DNA of 64,000 nt. Source: Chloroflexota bacterium (GTDB taxonomy: Bacteria; Chloroflexota; Chloroflexia; Chloroflexales; Herpetosiphonaceae). The DNA lies in the NCBI GenBank assembly GCA_020161265.1, contig JAIUOC010000009.1, forward strand, positions 248,001 to 312,000, read 5' to 3'. Positions within the stretch are counted from its first letter, which is position 1. Each line of letters begins with the position of its first letter. The notes beneath the pieces are model-generated. The model worked only from the letters and a program-made list of their open reading frames with translations, had not been told where the DNA came from and did not search any database. Position numbers and translations under genes: made by a program. Positions 18,231 through 27,025 of this stretch are shown piece after piece.

Positions 18231-18457
18231 GTGGTGAATTATAGGCACGACAATCGCTTATGGGTTTTCTGGCCTCAGACTTCTATTCTTCCTATCTTAG
18301 CAAGATAACTCTGGTTAAGCATAATAGTTTCAGCTCACCCTAGATATTTGCCTGCTAACAAGCAGCGGCATCCCATCGATCAGAAGTTATAGGATTTTTG
18401 GTGAGCAAGGGTTTTGATAGCAGGGTAAAGTTTCGACTTAGGTTATATAATCAATGA

Positions 18458-19747
18458 ATGAGAACAGGTTACATGGTTAAGCTATTCACACATCCTAGGG
18501 TACAGCAATTTATTCGACCAAGCTTAATTATTATAGCTCTCGTTAGTTTCATTCAATTTACTATTACCTATGGAATTCTTGTTGCACTCGGGAAACATAC
18601 CCTTGATTTTCCATCATTCTATTGGGCTAGCGATGCATTATTTAATCGTAATATTTCCCCTTATAATATTGACTATATTCAAGCAAATACAGGTCTCGCT
18701 GTCTACCCTTTTATCTATGCACCACCAAGTATTCTTTTCTTCTATCCACTTTCTCTATTCCGTTACGAACATTCTCTACTTATTCATTTAATTATCAATC
18801 ATATTTCATTAATAATATTCATCATACTTTTAAATAAAATTTTTCATTATAGAAATCTATCAAATCAATCACTATTAATAATAATAATGATCTATAATTC
18901 ATATCCTATTATGCAAAATATTTATTTCGGTCAAATAAATACACTAATAATCATAGCATTGTTATTATTTATTACATTAAAAGATAATAAACCAAAAATA
19001 TCTTCAGTTTTTTTATCTTTTGCAATAGCCATAAAAATGTATCCAATTATTATTTTATTTTTGTTATTATTTCATAGAAAATATAAAATAATAGCTAATA
19101 CAATCATTTCAATGAGTATTATTTTAACTATATCGATACTTTTTATCCCAAAATTTGTATGGAATGATTGGTTTGTCAATATTATCCCTAATGGAGGTTA
19201 TGGTAAATCGCCAAAAGGATTGCCTGATCCAGCGTATAGCTATAATAAAGGCTTTAACGGCTTTTTTTCAAGAATTTTCACAAATCAACAAGATTCATAT
19301 CAAATTATGAATTATCCTTTATTGGCTAAAGTAATCACGTATATCATTTGTATAACATTATGTATTATTACAATTTTCATTATATATAAATATTCAAATA
19401 AAAAAGAAGATAATGCTATTGAAGAAATCATATTCATTACAATGCCTCTAATCTTTATGATTGCACCTGTTTCATGGAATCTTCATCTTATAACATTATA
19501 TCCAACAATAATTTACTTATTCAGGATATCTTATAATGGATTTACAAATAAGATAAACTTCAAATTAATACTAGTCTTTTTAATCACCCTATTTTTCTCC
19601 ATGCAATCAAACTCAGATATTTCGTTATTTTTCGTATTTATATTATGGGTTATGATGTTAGAAGTGATTATTAAACAACAATCTTTACCTAAGCTGAGCT
19701 TAGAGCCAATCAGAGAACCCAAATCAATCAGTCCATATGAATTTTGA
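18458..19747 (+). CDS. GT87 (DUF2029) family membrane glycosyltransferase, AT-rich
   Basis: 429-residue polytopic membrane protein of the polyprenyl-phosphate-mannose-using class. Family landmarks are FGQINTL near residue 167 and the helix FAIAIKMYPIIILF near 190, plus about ten membrane segments. It would transfer a sugar to a lipid or glycan at the outer face of the membrane. From about 18780 to 19680 the gene is strikingly AT-rich and uses AAA, ATA, TTA and AAT freely, unlike all its neighbours, pointing to acquisition from an AT-rich donor. A TATAAT at 18446-18451 is only seven bases before the ATG, so the transcript may be leaderless; an in-frame ATG at 18473 is the alternative start. 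Confidence 0.82.
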   Translation: MRTGYMVKLFTHPRVQQFIRPSLIIIALVSFIQFTITYGILVALGKHTLDFPSFYWASDALFNRNISPYNIDYIQANTGLAVYPFIYAPPSILFFYPLSLFRYEHSLLIHLIINHISLIIFIILLNKIFHYRNLSNQSLLIIIMIYNSYPIMQNIYFGQINTLIIIALLLFITLKDNKPKISSVFLSFAIAIKMYPIIILFLLLFHRKYKIIANTIISMSIILTISILFIPKFVWNDWFVNIIPNGGYGKSPKGLPDPAYSYNKGFNGFFSRIFTNQQDSYQIMNYPLLAKVITYIICITLCIITIFIIYKYSNKKEDNAIEEIIFITMPLIFMIAPVSWNLHLITLYPTIIYLFRISYNGFTNKINFKLILVFLITLFFSMQSNSDISLFFVFILWVMMLEVIIKQQSLPKLSLEPIREPKSISPYEF

Positions 19748-19802
19748 GGTTAGCCTCAGCTCGCATGTTTGCCCCAGACCGCTGCGTTAACATCCCTCAT
19801 AA

Positions 19803-19820
19803 TTCATCCTTCATCCTTGC
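19803..19820 (-). repeat. Short TTCATCC heptamer copy
   Basis: TTCATCC twice in tandem, preceded by CATCCCTCATAA. Same repeat family as the arrays at 12276-12303 and 12841-12868. It lies just past the AT-rich glycosyltransferase gene. Confidence 0.6.
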
Positions 19821-19874
19821 TTAAAACAGGCTACAATACCTTCAATCAACTCTTTTTGTGTGAGGCTTTTGCTA

Positions 19875-20339
19875 ATGACAAACTTAAACGTTGGCGATCT
19901 TGCGCCAGAATTTGAATTGCCCGCCGATAATGGTGAAACGATTCGCTTGAGCGATTTTCGGGGCAAGCGTGTGGTACTCTATTTTTATCCCAAAGATGAT
20001 ACGCCTGGCTGCACTACCCAAGCCTGTGGTTTTCGCGATGCCTATCCGCAAATCGAGGAACAAAATGCCGTCGTGATCGGGGTCAGCCCAGATTCGGTGG
20101 CTTCGCACCAAAAATTCAAAACCAAGTTTGATCTGCCATTTTTGCTGGTGGCCGACGAGCAGCATAGCCTTGCTGAGGCCTACGGGGTTTGGGGTGAGAA
20201 ATCGATGTATGGCAAAAAATACATGGGCGTAACTCGTTCGCACTTTATCATCGACGAAAACGGCTATTTAATCGACGTTCAAGGCAAAATCAGCCCCGCC
20301 GATAGTGTCAGCGGTGCATTGAAGTTGCTGATTAAATAA
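19875..20339 (+). CDS. bcp: Thioredoxin-dependent peroxiredoxin, Bcp/PrxQ type
   Basis: 154-residue cytoplasmic peroxidase that reduces hydroperoxides. The active site [11 protein letters not shown] holds the peroxidatic Cys and the resolving Cys five residues later, the atypical two-Cys pattern of Bcp. Start taken at the ATG at 19875, nine bases after AGG; an in-frame GTG lies five codons upstream. Confidence 0.93.
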   Translation: MTNLNVGDLAPEFELPADNGETIRLSDFRGKRVVLYFYPKDDTPGCTTQACGFRDAYPQIEEQNAVVIGVSPDSVASHQKFKTKFDLPFLLVADEQHSLAEAYGVWGEKSMYGKKYMGVTRSHFIIDENGYLIDVQGKISPADSVSGALKLLIK

Positions 20340-20347
20340 GCTTTTAT

Positions 20348-20382
20348 ACCCCAACTCAGGCTTGTTTGAGTTGGGGTGTTTT
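20348..20382 (+). terminator. Terminator of bcp
   Basis: Perfect 11-base stem ACCCCAACTCA/TGAGTTGGGGT, then GTTTT, nine bases past the stop. Confidence 0.85.
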
Positions 20383-20401
20383 AGGTTAAATAGAAAGTTG
20401 T

Positions 20402-21112
20402 ATGGCAAAACGTAAATTTTATGCGGTGGTCAAGGGTCGCCAACCTGGCATTTACAATGAGTGGTTTGGCAACGATGGTGCTGAAGCTCAAGTCAAGGGT
20501 ATCGATCAGGCGGTTTTTAAGGGGTTTGCCAGCTTTGCTGATGCCGAAGCATGGTATCGCGAACGGGCTGGCCGTGCGCCCCAACGCATTCCCCAAAACG
20601 TTGATCTCACTCCAGTCAGTTTGACGATCGATCCCCAAACTGCCTTGGCTGAGGGTAAAGTAGTGTTGTTTAGCGATGGTGGCAGTGATGGCAACCCAGG
20701 CCCAGGCGGTTATGGCGTGGTGCTACGTTCTGGCTCAGAGATGCGCGAATTAACGGGTGGCTTTGCCCGTACCACCAACAACCGCATGGAGTTGATGGGA
20801 GTGATTACAGGGCTGCAAGCCTTGAATCAGCCGAGCAAAGTGGTGGTTTATAGCGATTCGGCCTATGTGATCAATGGCATGCACAAAGGTTGGGCCGAGC
20901 GTTGGAGCAAAAATGGCTGGCGCACGACGACTGGCCCAGTCAAAAATCCTGATCTTTGGCAACAATTGTTGGAGCTAGCCCAAGGCCACACGATTGAATG
21001 GGTGCAAGTGCCTGGCCATGCTGGAGTCAAGGATAACGAGCGTTGCGATCGCTTGGCGGTGCAGGCAGCTCATCAGCCCAATTTGCCCAGCGATCAAGGC
21101 TATCGCGATTAA
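20402..21112 (+). CDS. rnhA: Ribonuclease HI with N-terminal hybrid-binding domain
   Basis: 236 residues. The first 50 (YAVVKGRQPGIYNEW, then a Phe/Gly-rich end) form the small RNA/DNA-hybrid-binding domain best known from eukaryotic RNase H1. The catalytic domain follows from about residue 75: Asp in FSDGGSDGNPG, Glu in NRMELMGV, Asp in VYSDSAYV, and the last Asp in NERCDRLA, giving the full DEDD set. It removes RNA from RNA/DNA hybrids. Its stop codon abuts that of the convergent kinase gene with no gap. Confidence 0.95.
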   Translation: MAKRKFYAVVKGRQPGIYNEWFGNDGAEAQVKGIDQAVFKGFASFADAEAWYRERAGRAPQRIPQNVDLTPVSLTIDPQTALAEGKVVLFSDGGSDGNPGPGGYGVVLRSGSEMRELTGGFARTTNNRMELMGVITGLQALNQPSKVVVYSDSAYVINGMHKGWAERWSKNGWRTTTGPVKNPDLWQQLLELAQGHTIEWVQVPGHAGVKDNERCDRLAVQAAHQPNLPSDQGYRD

Positions 21113-22684
21113 TTAAAGTGGTTGGTAGGGAATTTCGATTTCGAGGATGAGGCCACCGCCAGCCCGATTGTGAACGCGGAAACGCCCGCCAACCAGCGCC
21201 ACCCGTTCGCTCATGCCCAGCAACCCATAGTGGCCAGCATTCGCCAGTGCTGCCAGATTGATCTCAGCTTGCAAGCCGCGCCCATTGTCGGCAATCGTCA
21301 AGAGCAGGGTGCGGCGGGCGGTGGTACGCAGGCTAATGCCAACCTTGGTGGCTTGGGCATGTTTACGCACATTACTCAAGCCCTCTTGAATCATGCGAAA
21401 GGCCGAAATTTCGAGCATTTCGGGCAAACGCTCTAAATCGTCGTCGAGATCAAGTTGGACTTCGATGCCACTGCGGCTGCTCCAATCGCGCACAAACGAT
21501 TGAATTGCGGCATTGACCCCAAGGCTATCGATGGTTGGCGGGCGCAAATTACCACAAATTGCCCGTACCGTACTCACCAGTTGGCGAATATTATCGCGCA
21601 AATCGTCAAGCCCAAGGCTAGCTTGATCAGGGTCGTCAATTTGGCTGCGCAAATTATCAATATCATAATTGAGGCTCACCAAATCTTGAATTACTTGATC
21701 GTGCAACTCACGGGCCAGCACTTTGCGCTCACCTTCACGCTCAGAAAGTAAACGGCGTTGGGCTTCTTGCAAGGCCGCGTTGGCACGATCAAGATTACTA
21801 ACCTGTTGATCGAGTTGACCAATCAATTGGCGATTAAGCTGATTCTGGCTGGCTAAATCGTGCTCTAGGCTAGATTGGCTTTGGCGCAAGGCCTCAGCTT
21901 GTTGGCTGGCTCGATGGTAATTTTCCAAGGCCCAAATAATTGGTGTGAGATGTTGCTGATCTCGCGCCCCTATTTGCGCCCGTACCACTTCCTCGCGAGT
22001 CGTTTTTTCGGTGGCCGCCTCGAACACAAAGCGCCCGCGTCGCAACACCAAAATCCGATTACTCACCGCAAAGAGATGATCAAGATTTTGGCTGCTAAAT
22101 AGCACCGCCACACCTTGCGCTTGCCATTCGCGAATCAATTCGAGCAGCGTTTGTTGATACTCATAGCGCAGCAATGGCGTTGGCTCATCGATAATCACAA
22201 CTTGCGGCTTGCGGATCAGTACCTGAGCAATCGCCAGCATCTGACGTTGTTCGCTCGATAAATTACGAACCAAGGTGCGCAGCGAGGGCAACTCTAAACC
22301 AAGTTGGGCCAAAATTTGCCGCGCCATGGTGTCGTGATGGCGCTGATTGGGCAACGATAACCAGCCGAGCCAACCCCGCCCAACCTCGTGCCCCAAAAAA
22401 ATCGCACTCGCCACATCCAAATGTTCAACCAACACTGGCTGCTGATGGATAACTGCCAATCCAGCTCGAAAGGCACTTTGGGTCGAGTTAATTAATTGGC
22501 CACGGGTCGAAATCACCCCAGTATCGGGTTTTTCCAAGCCCGCCAATAAACGCACCAACACCGATTTACCAGCGCCACTTTGGCCAGTCAGGCCTACCAC
22601 CTCACCAGGCGCAAGATCAAAGCTGACCTCATCGATTACGGGCAGCGTACCAAATTGCTTGGAAATATGGCGGCAGGTAAACAT
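21113..22684 (-). CDS. Fusion of an ABC ATPase domain with a NarL-type histidine kinase
   Basis: 523 residues with two halves. Residues 1-240 are a sugar-importer-type ABC ATPase: Walker A GLTGQSGAGKS (31-41), signature LSSEQRQ (142-148), Walker B VVIIDEP (162-168). The switch His is replaced by Gln (SSQNL) and the D-loop lacks its usual LD. A coiled coil (about 255-320) leads to a HisKA_3 domain with phospho-acceptor His328 in ARELHDQ and an HATPase domain with DNGRGL (466-471). No membrane segment and no response regulator nearby. Possibly a soluble sensor whose ABC half binds nucleotide or docks on a transporter; that is inference. Start taken at ATG 22684, because an upstream TTG overlaps the mqnC terminator. 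Confidence 0.88.
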   Translation of the reverse strand: MFTCRHISKQFGTLPVIDEVSFDLAPGEVVGLTGQSGAGKSVLVRLLAGLEKPDTGVISTRGQLINSTQSAFRAGLAVIHQQPVLVEHLDVASAIFLGHEVGRGWLGWLSLPNQRHHDTMARQILAQLGLELPSLRTLVRNLSSEQRQMLAIAQVLIRKPQVVIIDEPTPLLRYEYQQTLLELIREWQAQGVAVLFSSQNLDHLFAVSNRILVLRRGRFVFEAATEKTTREEVVRAQIGARDQQHLTPIIWALENYHRASQQAEALRQSQSSLEHDLASQNQLNRQLIGQLDQQVSNLDRANAALQEAQRRLLSEREGERKVLARELHDQVIQDLVSLNYDIDNLRSQIDDPDQASLGLDDLRDNIRQLVSTVRAICGNLRPPTIDSLGVNAAIQSFVRDWSSRSGIEVQLDLDDDLERLPEMLEISAFRMIQEGLSNVRKHAQATKVGISLRTTARRTLLLTIADNGRGLQAEINLAALANAGHYGLLGMSERVALVGGRFRVHNRAGGGLILEIEIPYQPL

Positions 22685-22713
22685 CGCACACAGCCATTCG
22701 TTGCTTAAATACA

Positions 22714-22745
22714 AACGCTATGGACGACCAAGCATCCATAGCGTT
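22714..22745 (-). terminator. Terminator of mqnC
   Basis: Perfect 11-base stem AACGCTATGGA/TCCATAGCGTT with a ten-base loop, then a broken T-run (TGTATTT), 12 bases past the mqnC stop. Confidence 0.65.
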
Positions 22746-22756
22746 CGCAGAAAAAA

Positions 22757-23956
22757 CTATTTAACCATTAATGGAATTTCGACCTGCTTGGCTTGACGTG
22801 GCTGTTTGATGCCCATTGATGGCACGCTTTCGCTATCTTTGGGGTCTTCAAAAGCTTGAATCAAATTGTAGTGGGTATCACGTTTGGCTGGAATAAAGCC
22901 AGCATCACGAATAAAGCCGTGGATTTCGCGTTCGCCCATACATTGGTAGGTGTCGTGGGCAGCATTGGAAACCACATTTTCTTCAAGCATGGTCGAGCCA
23001 AAATCATCGATGCCAAACTTAAGCGAAACTTGACCAATCTTTGGCCCTTGGGTCACCCATGAAGCCTGAATATGATTAAAGTTATCGAGCATAATTCGGG
23101 CAAGTGCGGTATGGCGCAAATATTCGGCAGCAGTTGCCCCGTAGTCGTCCGAGAACTTCGAGCGACCCAACGAGGTCAACTCCGATTTCTGTACAGTCCA
23201 CGAAATAAAGGCAATAAAGCCATTGTTATACTCGCGCAACGAAACATCCTGCAAATCACGCAATTTGATCAGGTGATTCATGCGTTGTTCAAGCGACTCG
23301 CCGAAGCCAATCACCATCGTAGCGGTGGTAGCCATGCCCAGCGATTGAGCCGTGCCCTGAACTTCGAGCCAACCAGCGGCATCTTGCTTGAGTGGGCTAA
23401 CCCGTTGGCGCACTTCATCATCGAGAATTTCAGCGCCGCCGCCAGGCACGCCAGCCAAGCCAGCTGCTTTCAGCGCAACCAGTACCTCACGAATGCTCAT
23501 GTTCTCAACCTTGGCCAGATTATCGATTTCTGAAGGCGAGAAACAATCAAGCTCGATGCTGGGATAATGTTCGCGCAAATAGCTCAGCAAGCCGGTATAC
23601 CACGACAGCCGCAATTCAGGATGATGGCCACCCTGCATCAGCACGCGGGTTCCGCCATATTCGACAAGCTCGGCTAAGCGAGCACCAATTTCTTCGTAGG
23701 TTTGCACATAGGATTCCGGGTGGCCCAATGGGCGATAAAAACCACAGAATTGGCAATTGGTGGTGCAAACATTACTATAATTGACGTTGCGATCAACAAG
23801 ATACGTCACTAAGTTTCCAGGCACAAGCCGTTGGCGAATCGCATCAGCAGCCATGCCTAAATCCAGCAGGTCAGCTTCACGATACAAAAACAGCCCTTCC
23901 TCAGCCGAAAGACGCTCACCATTGACTGCTTTTTCAAGAAGCGATTGTACATTCAT
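22757..23956 (-). CDS. mqnC: Radical SAM menaquinone-synthesis enzyme, dehypoxanthine futalosine cyclase
   Basis: Cytoplasmic radical SAM enzyme of the futalosine route to menaquinone. The [4Fe-4S] motif CTTNCQFC (CxxxCxxC) is near residue 55, PGGGAEI-type substrate segment near 170, and the signature DDFGSTMLEENV near 325, which favours MqnC over its relatives MqnE and CofH. Start chosen at 23956, giving 399 residues; upstream in-frame codons would overlap the promoter and a hairpin. Menaquinone made here would feed the Rieske/cytochrome b complex. No other mqn gene is in the window. Confidence 0.85.
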   Translation of the reverse strand: MNVQSLLEKAVNGERLSAEEGLFLYREADLLDLGMAADAIRQRLVPGNLVTYLVDRNVNYSNVCTTNCQFCGFYRPLGHPESYVQTYEEIGARLAELVEYGGTRVLMQGGHHPELRLSWYTGLLSYLREHYPSIELDCFSPSEIDNLAKVENMSIREVLVALKAAGLAGVPGGGAEILDDEVRQRVSPLKQDAAGWLEVQGTAQSLGMATTATMVIGFGESLEQRMNHLIKLRDLQDVSLREYNNGFIAFISWTVQKSELTSLGRSKFSDDYGATAAEYLRHTALARIMLDNFNHIQASWVTQGPKIGQVSLKFGIDDFGSTMLEENVVSNAAHDTYQCMGEREIHGFIRDAGFIPAKRDTHYNLIQAFEDPKDSESVPSMGIKQPRQAKQVEIPLMVK

Positions 23957-23960
23957 AATT

Positions 23961-23993
23961 AAAAAAGCCCCCCGTTGGTTTTGGTGGCGGGCT
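23961..23993 (-). terminator. Terminator-like hairpin in the mqnC leader
   Basis: On the minus strand AGCCC pairs with GGGCT, extendable through GCC/GGG with a bulge, and six T follow, ending five bases before the mqnC ATG. The nearest upstream gene is divergent, so it does not close another gene; it may be an attenuator. Confidence 0.5.
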
Positions 23994-24017
23994 GACTCAA
24001 TGCAGTCCGTCGCTTCA

Positions 24018-24026
24018 ATTGTATCA
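24018..24026 (-). promoter_or_regulatory. Extended -10 promoter of mqnC
   Basis: On the minus strand TG-A-TACAAT. Predicted start near 24011 gives a leader of about 55 bases that contains the hairpin at 23961-23993. Confidence 0.5.
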
Positions 24027-24154
24027 TATTTCACACGGCGATTTCAGGGCGCGTTGGCAAGCGAGCCAGTCAAGGCAACCTGCCTTAAAATACCTGCCCC
24101 CCCTCTAGCCACATTCGCTATACTATCAATAAATCTCTACCACTGAGGTGCGCA

Positions 24155-24544
24155 ATGAACGATAGCTTTATCACCATCTTGGATATCGATGATAATGCAG
24201 TACGGGAACGACTCAAGGAGCCATCGACCAATCTCGAATGTATGTTTATGCGCTGCCCCGCCTGCGATACAATTGTGCTGATCGATTGGGAAGAACATCG
24301 CATGTATGTTGATCCTAATAATATTTTTGATCGCTTTATTATGGAACCAAGGCTCGATGATATTGCCTGCCCTGGCTGTAGCACCATGTTTGAGCCTGAT
24401 AACTTTATTGTCGCGGATAAACCAGAGATCAGTCCATGGCATGTTCCTCGAAGCTTAATTCTCGCAAGTGACTGGGCATGGGCGATATATCCCATTCGGC
24501 GCAGTTTGGTAACCAGCCTCGCGGCCCCAATCAAACCTGAATGA
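24155..24544 (+). CDS. Zinc-ribbon hypothetical protein
   Basis: 129 residues, acidic N-terminus, with two knuckles CPAC (about 34-37) and CPGC (about 72-75) that could form one zinc ribbon. Family not recognised. GAGG is eight bases before the ATG. It is 45 bases upstream of a HEAT-like gene in the same direction and probably co-transcribed, but no shared role can be stated. Confidence 0.65.
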   Translation: MNDSFITILDIDDNAVRERLKEPSTNLECMFMRCPACDTIVLIDWEEHRMYVDPNNIFDRFIMEPRLDDIACPGCSTMFEPDNFIVADKPEISPWHVPRSLILASDWAWAIYPIRRSLVTSLAAPIKPE

Positions 24545-24589
24545 ATAGCGTTGAAAAGTTATCAATCTTGTACATAAGTAAGGTAGCTT

Positions 24590-25762
24590 ATGACCGATGA
24601 ACTTGATGCGATTCCATGGCATCTGATTGGCCATGCCTATGGGTATGCTACCGATACCCCGCAGCATCTGCGCAATCTGACCAGTCCCGATCCAGAGGTG
24701 GCGGAGGCAGCGCATTGGACATTATCAACCACTATTGTGCATCAAGAATGGGTAAGTGATGCAGCGATTGCCGCGTTTCCCTATCTTCTGCACCTCCTCT
24801 TAACTAGTTCGGGTCGTACTCGCTCATATGTTCTTTTCTTGGTGCTAAAGATTCTTGAAGGGATCGTTCCGCCCATTCCCGCACTCAATCGCTATCATGC
24901 ATGGGATCAGCTTGATGCTGATAATGATGATGAATGGGAGCATGACGATGAATCAGATAAAGCCATTCATGATGACGGGTGGGATGCGGATCACGCGGAA
25001 GCACAGGTCTATCCATTAGCCCTAGCGGCGTTGCCAAGCACCATGCCATGGCTCCATGATCCCGATCCGGATCTGGTGCATAGCACCCTGTTGATTGTGG
25101 CGTGTTGCTTAGCCAAGGATGGCACACACTGGCCATCCATTCAAATCTACGCGGATACCGAATCACGGCCCACCTTCCGCGCCGCCTACCCCTATTTGGC
25201 ATGGTGCAGTGGCCATCCTGCTGCGCTCGCGTGGCTGGACAAGACAGCAACCCAAGCTGGAGACCCGCTTGTTCGCTTCACGGCAACCTCCGTGCTTGCC
25301 CGTTGGGCAACGTCAATGCCGGACGATCGCTATCAATGGTTCATTGAGACAATCCTGGGGCATGACGCAGCCTTTATTGCTGATTATGAGCAGGTACCGA
25401 TGACCAATCATTATTGGCTTGATTGTGGCAGCGTGTTGTATGCGCGATCGTTTGCCGAGCGTGCGCCCGTTGCATCCGCATGGTTAGCCTCCCTGTGTGG
25501 CGAAACGAGACCGCTGTGGGATGATGATTACCTTGCCTTGTTACTCTTGGCCTTTGGCGTTGTCCACTATGCGCCAACGCTTGAACGCATGGATCTCCAT
25601 GCTGATGTCTTGCGATGGATGGCCCACAAAGCCTTTGCAACGGAGAAAGGGGAGGATTATCTCCCCCTGCGGATCTTGCGCGGTTTTGGTCTTCCATGGC
25701 GACCTGCCGAGATCAATGGCTTTTTAGGCTTGCCGAATACAAACCACCCTGGTTTCGAGTGA
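24590..25762 (+). CDS. HEAT-like alpha-helical repeat protein
   Basis: 390 residues, rich in Trp and His, made of helical pairs with no signal peptide or membrane segment. The N-terminus (IPWHLIGHAYGYATDTPQHL) and the spacing DPEVAEAAHWTL match the protein encoded at 48131-49300 in outline, so the two are distant paralogues. An acidic insert lies at about residues 108-125. Such orphan HEAT-like proteins are often found as immunity or scaffold proteins, but no toxin gene is seen nearby. AAGG precedes the ATG. Confidence 0.7.
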   Translation: MTDELDAIPWHLIGHAYGYATDTPQHLRNLTSPDPEVAEAAHWTLSTTIVHQEWVSDAAIAAFPYLLHLLLTSSGRTRSYVLFLVLKILEGIVPPIPALNRYHAWDQLDADNDDEWEHDDESDKAIHDDGWDADHAEAQVYPLALAALPSTMPWLHDPDPDLVHSTLLIVACCLAKDGTHWPSIQIYADTESRPTFRAAYPYLAWCSGHPAALAWLDKTATQAGDPLVRFTATSVLARWATSMPDDRYQWFIETILGHDAAFIADYEQVPMTNHYWLDCGSVLYARSFAERAPVASAWLASLCGETRPLWDDDYLALLLLAFGVVHYAPTLERMDLHADVLRWMAHKAFATEKGEDYLPLRILRGFGLPWRPAEINGFLGLPNTNHPGFE

Positions 25763-25797
25763 TAGTTAAACCTAGCTTGTTCAACCTAGATTAAAGC

Positions 25798-25844
25798 CGA
25801 TTCCCAACCAGCCTGCTATTAACCAGCACACTCGTTGGGAATCG
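25798..25844. terminator. Stem-loop between convergent genes
   Basis: Perfect 11-base stem CGATTCCCAAC/GTTGGGAATCG with a 25-base loop. No T-run on either strand, so termination is only likely from its position between convergent stops. Confidence 0.5.
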
Positions 25845-25885
25845 AACTTAGCTCAAATTACACCATCGATAATTAACCAGCGAAG

Positions 25886-26542
25886 TTATTCGCCGCTTTG
25901 CTGCATCATCCAGCCGCCAGCGGTCGCTGTACCCAAGGCGAGAATTGAGAGATAGAAGCCAAAGCTAAAGCCTGTATCAATTTCGCTGAGACCACCATCG
26001 CTTGGGCTAACGATAAATCCGCCAATCAGGGCTAAGCCAAGCGCCGCAGCCAACCCAAAAAATGCGGCCTTGCCCAACGAGAGATTATTCAACGAACGTT
26101 GAAAGCGCGGATAGACTTGTTGCCCAAAGAATGGGGCAATCAAGTTGACCAAGACTGAAGTTAGGGCAATAAATCCCAGCCAGGGTAAGAAGCCAGTTAA
26201 CCCATTTGTGCTTTCGCTAAAACCAATAATGCTGGATCGCACGTGATACCACGGCAAGAAGTAGCAGACCCATGCCAGCACGCCACCGCTAATTGCCAAA
26301 CGACGGCCTAGCGATGAACTTTTGAAGCTACTAGCTAATTGATTGGCGCTTGGGACGACAAATTGACCTTGGGATTGTGGTTGGATCGGTTGACTATAAG
26401 GTTGATAGGGTTGCGGTTGGTTGGACGGCGTTTGGCTATAGGGTTGATAGGGTTGCGGTTGTTGGTTAGGCGGTGGCGCTTGGTTGTAGGGTTGATAATT
26501 TGGGTCAACCGGCGGTTGGTTGGAATATTGATCGTTGCTCAT
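25886..26542 (-). CDS. Membrane protein with Pro/Gln/Tyr-rich N-terminus
   Basis: 218 residues. The first 70 are low complexity with repeated QPYQPYSQ units; the rest carries four membrane segments (about 85-105, 120-145, 160-180, 195-212). Proteins of this layout are common in filamentous and Gram-positive-type bacteria, with no known function. GGAGG stands before the ATG. It follows the 61-residue peptide gene by 85 bases on the same strand. Confidence 0.72.
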   Translation of the reverse strand: MSNDQYSNQPPVDPNYQPYNQAPPPNQQPQPYQPYSQTPSNQPQPYQPYSQPIQPQSQGQFVVPSANQLASSFKSSSLGRRLAISGGVLAWVCYFLPWYHVRSSIIGFSESTNGLTGFLPWLGFIALTSVLVNLIAPFFGQQVYPRFQRSLNNLSLGKAAFFGLAAALGLALIGGFIVSPSDGGLSEIDTGFSFGFYLSILALGTATAGGWMMQQSGE

Positions 26543-26627
26543 GGTAAATCCTCCATCACTAAACGCTGGGTTCTACCACACACAGCTTGCGGCTATATGT
26601 TCAATCTAATCACTAAATTAAGCTGAG

Positions 26628-26813
26628 TCAATTGGTAATTTGCCCAAAGGAGTCGCTTTGTTTACTATCAGGCTCAGCAGTTGACTCAGCATCATGCGAC
26701 ACTTCACCAGCTTCAGCTAAATCACGTGGCTCATCAGCAGCAGTTTCTTGCCAAGTGATTGTGGTAGTGATCGTCGTAACGGTGGTTACCGTGCGTCGAA
26801 CGATTCGTCGCAT
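26628..26813 (-). CDS. Small 61-residue protein, unknown function
   Basis: Arg-rich start (MRRIVRRTV), then a Thr/Val/Ile stretch that would form a beta strand, then an acidic Ser/Glu-rich tail. AAGGAG seven bases before the ATG is one of the best ribosome-binding sites in the window, which argues that it is expressed. It is divergent from the HTH/NB-ARC/TPR regulator gene with a 212-base shared upstream region. It might be a secreted or modified peptide or a small partner of the regulator; nothing in the sequence decides this. Confidence 0.5.
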   Translation of the reverse strand: MRRIVRRTVTTVTTITTTITWQETAADEPRDLAEAGEVSHDAESTAEPDSKQSDSFGQITN

Positions 26814-27025
26814 AGTGCAACTCCTTCGGTATAACTGCTGCTGAACCTCGTCTGCGAACTAGCATAGCAAAGCCAAGGCGGTAAAATATGACAAATCTTG
26901 TCAAAACTCAGCTCTTTGTTGAATATGCAACCTGTTTTGATCGCGACACGTACCCCCAACGATGCTACCCGCTTGCATGACGATTCACGGCCACCAATAA
27001 TTTCCACTCAGTTAGGAGGCTTGCG

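Noticed and set aside
26786-27007. 73-codon minus-strand frame between the small peptide and the HTH/NB-ARC gene
   Set aside because: No ribosome-binding site, Cys/Ser-rich shadow-like composition, and it covers the likely promoter region of both real genes.
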